Shown here: positions 12,001-12,450 of the stretch, in pieces
How the letters are laid out: every line of letters begins with the position of its first letter
How positions within the stretch are numbered: position 1 is the first letter of the stretch
Assembly: GCA_028678635.1 (NCBI GenBank)
Contig: JAJRDC010000069.1
Span: 1-12,450 of the forward strand
Direction of reading: 5' to 3'
DNA length: 12,450 nucleotides
From: Methanomicrobiales archaeon
GTDB lineage: Archaea; Halobacteriota; Methanomicrobia; Methanomicrobiales; JACTUA01
Program-made: the position numbers and the translations under genes
Notes under the pieces: generated by a model
What the model was told of the DNA's origin: nothing
Databases searched by the model: none
The model's input: only the letters and a program-made list of their open reading frames with translations

Positions 12001-12450
12001 TGGTACGGCCGGGGCCTGGCACTGGAGGCCCTGGGATCCCGCGATGAAGCCCTGGCCTCCTTCGACCGGGCAGCCGTTCTCTCCCCCGATGATGCTGCCA
12101 TCCACCACCACCGGGGCTGCGTCCTCGCATCCCTGGGGAGAAACGATGATGCCGCCGCATCCCTTGAGCAGGCCCTCTCCCTGGAACCGTCGGACGGGGA
12201 GACCTGGCTCCGGCTGGCCCTGGTGCACCGAGACCTTGGAAAGGAGGATGCTGCCCTTGCCGCCTTTGACCGGGCACTGGAGATCCGGCCGGATCTCACG
12301 GCCGCCTGGTATGGCCGGGGCCTCTCCCTCCTCACCCTCTCCCGCTTCGACGAGGCTGCCGCATCCTTCGAGAAGGCGGTGGCAGGTGCGCCGGAGGACG
12401 GGGGTGCCTGGCACAACCTGGGCTATGCCCGCATGAGGGCGGGCAGGAAC
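1..12450 (+). CDS. Giant TPR-repeat protein, internal fragment (both ends outside the window)
   Basis: Frame 1 is open for all 4,150 codons. It begins at TPR position 16 of one repeat and ends at position 17 of another, so the true start and stop lie outside. The sequence is 122 consecutive 34-residue units matching the TPR consensus: Trp at position 4 (87 of 122 by hand count, otherwise mostly Leu, His, Tyr or Arg), aromatic at 5, Leu or Lys at 7, Gly at 8, Ala at 20, Phe or Leu at 24, Ala at 27, Pro at 32. TPR units are helix-turn-helix hairpins that stack into a superhelix and bind partner proteins or peptides. I see no catalytic motif, CxxC metal site, signal peptide or membrane segment. 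Codon use looks uniform (CGG/AGG Arg, CTG/CTC Leu, GGG/GGC Gly). A protein-interaction scaffold is the safe reading; partner and pathway cannot be read here. The repeat style suggests a Methanomicrobiales-type archaeon (inference). Confidence 0.96.
781..984 (+). repeat. Two non-alternating TPR units interrupting the A/B pattern
   Basis: Units k7 and k8 fit neither the A nor the B type of the surrounding array. k7 reads like a generic TPR (Trp-Phe-His-Arg-Gly, then Leu-Gly-Lys-Phe and Asp-Ala-Val-Glu-Ser-Phe). k8 has Leu in place of Trp4, Thr in place of Ala27 and a helix A of Arg-Ser-Ala-Leu. The insert is exactly two units long, so the A/B phase resumes unchanged at 985 with a B unit. This could be a relic of the single-repeat style seen after 2310, or two diverged A/B members. 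Confidence 0.6.
1495..1902 (+). repeat. Recent 204-bp tandem duplication (units k14-k15 and k16-k17)
   Basis: Two adjacent A+B pairs share exact blocks at an offset of 204 bp. Bases 1505-1554 equal 1709-1758 (50 of 50), and 1640-1679 equal 1844-1883 (40 of 40). The 85 bases between these blocks (1555-1639 versus 1759-1843) differ at about 24 positions by hand count. The protein in the identical parts is the type A helix pair Leu-Ala-Arg-Gln-Gly-Ile-Gly-Asp-His-Glu-Gly and the type B helix Ala-Ala-Gly-Ser-Phe-Ala-Arg-Phe-Val. Identity at third codon positions shows recent exchange rather than protein-level selection alone. Confidence 0.9.
1873..1909 (+). repeat. 37-nt block nearly identical to 5851-5887
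   Basis: This block encodes Val-Glu-Lys-Glu-Pro-Glu-Asn-Ser-Asp-Ala-Trp-Tyr across the junction of k17 and k18. It matches 5851-5887 at 36 of 37 bases; the single difference changes Glu (GAG) to Ala (GCG). The two copies lie 3,978 bp apart, exactly 39 repeat units, so they occupy the same position within the TPR. Confidence 0.8.
2311..4452 (+). repeat. Mixed, diverged single-unit TPRs (k22-k42)
   Basis: After the alternating array the repeats become individually diverged with no two-unit period. Several units lack Trp4, with Leu, His or Gln there instead (2311, 2515, 2617, 3127, 3433, 3535, 3637, 4147). The helix B core (Ala20, Phe/Leu24, Ala27, Pro32) stays recognisable. Examples are k31-k32 at 3229-3432, with Trp-Tyr-His-Leu/Arg-Gly and a following Asn-Arg-Leu-Asn-Arg-Tyr. 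All units remain 34 residues, including those at 2923-3126 where the helix A to B turn is Arg- and Gly-rich. No other domain is inserted. Confidence 0.85.
4453..5064 (+). repeat. Canonical Trp-Tyr-rich TPR block (k43-k48)
   Basis: Six consecutive units all keep Trp4 and an aromatic at 5, with Asn6 in three of them (Trp-Tyr-Asn at 4555, 4657 and 4759). They continue with Ala-Leu in helix A, then an Arg-Tyr or Gln-Tyr turn, Ala20 or an equivalent, Phe24, and Asp/Glu-Pro at 31-32. This is the style most like the long TPR proteins annotated in Methanomicrobiales, where Ala-Trp-Tyr-Asn-Lys/Arg-Gly is common. It supports the archaeal inference better than any other part of the window, but it is not proof of taxonomy. 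Confidence 0.7.
5065..6186 (+). repeat. Mixed TPRs with many Trp4 substitutions (k49-k59)
   Basis: Of these eleven units, six replace Trp4: Leu at 5167, 5371, 5473 and 6085, His at 5677, and Tyr at 5779. Unit k56 (5779) is the only one where Gly8 appears displaced by one residue (Tyr-Leu-His-Arg-Leu-Gly), yet the unit length is still 34. Helix B signatures are intact throughout. The stretch ends directly before the first Arg-Gly-Cys module at 6187. Confidence 0.8.
5851..5887 (+). repeat. 37-nt block nearly identical to 1873-1909
   Basis: This is the distal copy of the block above, spanning the junction of units k56 and k57. It reads Val-Glu-Lys-Glu-Pro-Ala-Asn-Ser-Asp-Ala-Trp-Tyr. Its flanks do not resemble those of the proximal copy: k56 has Tyr at position 4 and Leu at 8, and k57 continues with His-Leu-Gly-Leu-Ala-Leu. 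The type B ending therefore sits in otherwise unrelated repeats. Confidence 0.78.
6187..6492 (+). repeat. Three-TPR module, copy 1 (Arg-Gly-Cys / Asn-Asn-Arg-Gly-Gly / Asn-Arg-Gly-Leu-Ala-Gln)
   Basis: Three successive units carry distinctive helix A sequences. k60 has Tyr-Asn-Arg-Gly-Cys-Ile-Leu-Ser-Gly-Leu, k61 has Trp-Asn-Asn-Arg-Gly-Gly-Val-Leu, and k62 has Trp-Phe-Asn-Arg-Gly-Leu-Ala-Gln. The same ordered triplet recurs at 7717-8022 and in looser form at 11593-11898. Against copy 2, the identities by hand are 23, 15 and 15 of 34 for the three units. Asn at position 6 (and also 5 in the middle unit) lines the inner groove of a TPR superhelix, where peptide carboxylates are held in known TPR complexes. 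A local ligand site is therefore conceivable (inference). Confidence 0.75.
6493..7716 (+). repeat. Mixed TPRs between module copies 1 and 2 (k63-k74)
   Basis: Twelve 34-residue units separate the first two Arg-Gly-Cys modules. Most keep Trp4 with an aromatic at 5 and Gly8 (6493, 6595, 6697, 6901, 7105, 7411, 7615). Exceptions are Arg4 at 6799 and Leu4 at 7207 and 7513. The helix A ending Leu-Ala-Glu-Leu-Gly-Arg occurs in the neighbours k70 and k71 (7207-7410). No non-TPR insertion is present. Confidence 0.85.
7717..8022 (+). repeat. Three-TPR module, copy 2
   Basis: Units k75-k77 repeat the order of copy 1: Trp-Tyr-Asn-Arg-Gly-Cys-Ile-Leu-Ser-Gly-Leu, then Trp-Asn-Asn-Arg-Gly-Gly-Val-Leu, then Trp-Tyr-Asn-Arg-Gly-Leu-Ala-Gln. 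The Cys codon at 7732 lies 1,530 bp (exactly 15 units) after the equivalent Cys codon at 6202. DNA similarity is strongest at the Tyr-Asn-Arg-Gly-Cys segment and weaker in the helix B parts. Confidence 0.75.
8023..8634 (+). repeat. Mixed TPRs after module copy 2 (k78-k83)
   Basis: Six 34-residue units follow copy 2. They keep aromatic or Trp residues at position 4 (Tyr at 8023, Trp at 8125, 8227, 8329, 8431 and 8533). Gly8 becomes Ala in k78 and k81, as in several other units. Helix B endings vary (Ile-Ser-Leu-Glu-Pro, Ile-Ser-Pro-Ala, Val-Glu-Arg-Asp-Pro). They lead into the atypical stretch at 8635. Confidence 0.8.
8635..9246 (+). repeat. Atypical Ala-rich TPR stretch (k84-k89)
   Basis: These six units largely lose the Trp-Tyr signature. 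Position 4 is Arg (8635), Trp-His (8737), Leu (8839 and 8941) and then Trp-Ile twice (9043 and 9145). Helices are unusually Ala- and Asp-rich, as in Ala-Ala-Ala-Leu-Ala-Gly-Gly and Ala-Ala-Ala-Asp-Ala-Leu around 8950-9010. The 34-residue length is kept and the helix B pattern still fits TPR. This may be an older, more diverged part or a structural variant of the superhelix. Confidence 0.7.
9247..11082 (+). repeat. Mixed TPRs (k90-k107)
   Basis: Eighteen units in unbroken register. Trp4 is frequent (9247, 9553, 9655, 9757, 9859, 9961, 10063, 10267, 10471, 10675, 10879, 10981), with Leu, Ser, Arg or Tyr elsewhere. Cys residues are scattered (for example around 9196, 9418, 9469 and 9877) and do not form a CxxC or other metal-binding pattern. 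Around 10675-11060 the helix A motifs Phe-Gln-Lys-Gly and Tyr-Arg-Lys-Gly resemble the type B units of the first 2.3 kb. Confidence 0.82.
11083..11286 (+). repeat. Degenerate TPR followed by an A/B hybrid TPR (k108-k109)
   Basis: Unit k108 is the least TPR-like in the window. It has Lys at position 4, Ser at 20, Ile at 24, Ser at 27, and Tyr where nearly all units have Pro32 (Arg-Ala-Glu-Gly-Tyr-Asp). Its length is still 34. The next unit, k109, has Leu4, then Lys-Asp-His-Gly-Gly-Ala as in type A units and Tyr-Val-Glu-Lys-Glu-Pro as in type B units, so one repeat carries both hallmarks. The pair may mark a kink in the superhelix (inference). Confidence 0.65.
11593..11898 (+). repeat. Three-TPR module, copy 3 (diverged)
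   Basis: Units k113-k115 keep the order of the module in looser form. k113 has Trp-Tyr-Asp-Arg-Gly-Cys-Val-Leu-Ser-Ser-Leu, k114 has Leu-Asn-Asn-Arg-Gly-Gly-Ala-Leu, and k115 has Leu-Tyr-Asn-Leu-Gly-Leu-Val-Gln. The Cys codon at 11608 is 3,876 bp (exactly 38 units) after that of copy 2. Trp4 is lost in the second and third units, so this copy is older or less constrained than copies 1 and 2. Confidence 0.65.
12103..12204 (+). repeat. Single Arg-Gly-Cys TPR, partial fourth module copy
   Basis: Unit k118 reads His-His-His-Arg-Gly-Cys-Val-Leu-Ala-Ser-Leu-Gly-Arg, matching the first unit of the module. The Cys codon at 12118 is exactly five units after that of copy 3. The next units (Trp-Leu-Arg-Leu-Ala at 12205 and Trp-Tyr-Gly-Arg-Gly at 12307) do not carry the Asn-Asn-Arg-Gly-Gly or Asn-Arg-Gly-Leu-Ala-Gln signatures, so only the first member is present. 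Confidence 0.55.

Larger units (their letters stand above)
1..12450 (+). repeat. 102-bp tandem coding repeat, about 122 units in perfect register
   Basis: The DNA itself is periodic at 102 bp because each TPR is exactly 34 codons. The most conserved DNA word is GCCTGGTACC and its variants, encoding Ala-Trp-Tyr at the start of helix A, which places KpnI-type GGTACC hexamers at 102-bp steps, densest in bases 67-2220 and 4453-5070. I checked the position-4 codon at 67+102k for every unit; the phase holds from k=0 to k=121 (12409). Most units are diverged from each other, with only local islands of near-identity. The whole stretch is therefore an old array with recent local exchanges, not a fresh satellite. 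Such an array is prone to slippage, unequal crossover and assembly collapse. Confidence 0.95.

Noticed and set aside
67..12415. GGTACC palindromes as regulatory or protein-binding sites
   Set aside because: They arise from the Trp-Tyr codons (TGG TAC) followed by a codon starting with C, so the coding constraint fully explains them.

Overview
The window is one gene seen from the inside. Reading the + strand in frame 1 (codons starting at base 1), I find no stop codon across all 4,150 codons. Neither the start nor the end of the protein is present. The product is a giant tetratricopeptide-repeat (TPR) solenoid. The conserved Trp of the first helix (TPR position 4) falls at base 67 and then at every 67+102k up to base 12409. 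That gives 122 consecutive 34-residue units in perfect register, with no linker, insertion or other domain. Below, units are numbered k0 (Trp at 67) to k121 (Trp at 12409).

Organism: the DNA is strongly GC-rich. Arg is mostly CGG or AGG, CGA and AGA are rare, and I noticed no TTA or TTG Leu codons in frame. The repeat style (Ala-Trp-Tyr-x-x-Gly, often Trp-Tyr-Asn-Arg-Gly) resembles the long TPR proteins of methanogenic archaea of the Methanomicrobiales. This is an inference from repeat style and codon use; no taxonomic marker gene is present, and a GC-rich bacterium is not excluded.

Layout. Bases 1-2310 hold a higher-order repeat in which two TPR types alternate (204-bp period, briefly broken at 781-984), including a very recent 204-bp duplication at 1495-1902. 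Bases 2311-4452 hold mixed, more diverged single repeats. Bases 4453-5064 hold a block of canonical-looking Trp-Tyr-rich repeats. From about 5065 onward the repeats are again mixed. Embedded in them are three copies of a three-repeat module marked by Arg-Gly-Cys and Asn-Asn-Arg-Gly-Gly (6187-6492, 7717-8022, 11593-11898), a partial fourth at 12103-12204, and two atypical stretches (8635-9246 and 11083-11286).

No RNA gene, promoter, terminator, CRISPR array, mobile element or second gene can be supported. No stretch of the window lies outside this gene. The likely role is a very long protein-binding scaffold. Any catalytic, membrane or targeting domain would have to lie outside the window, so the specific function is unknown.
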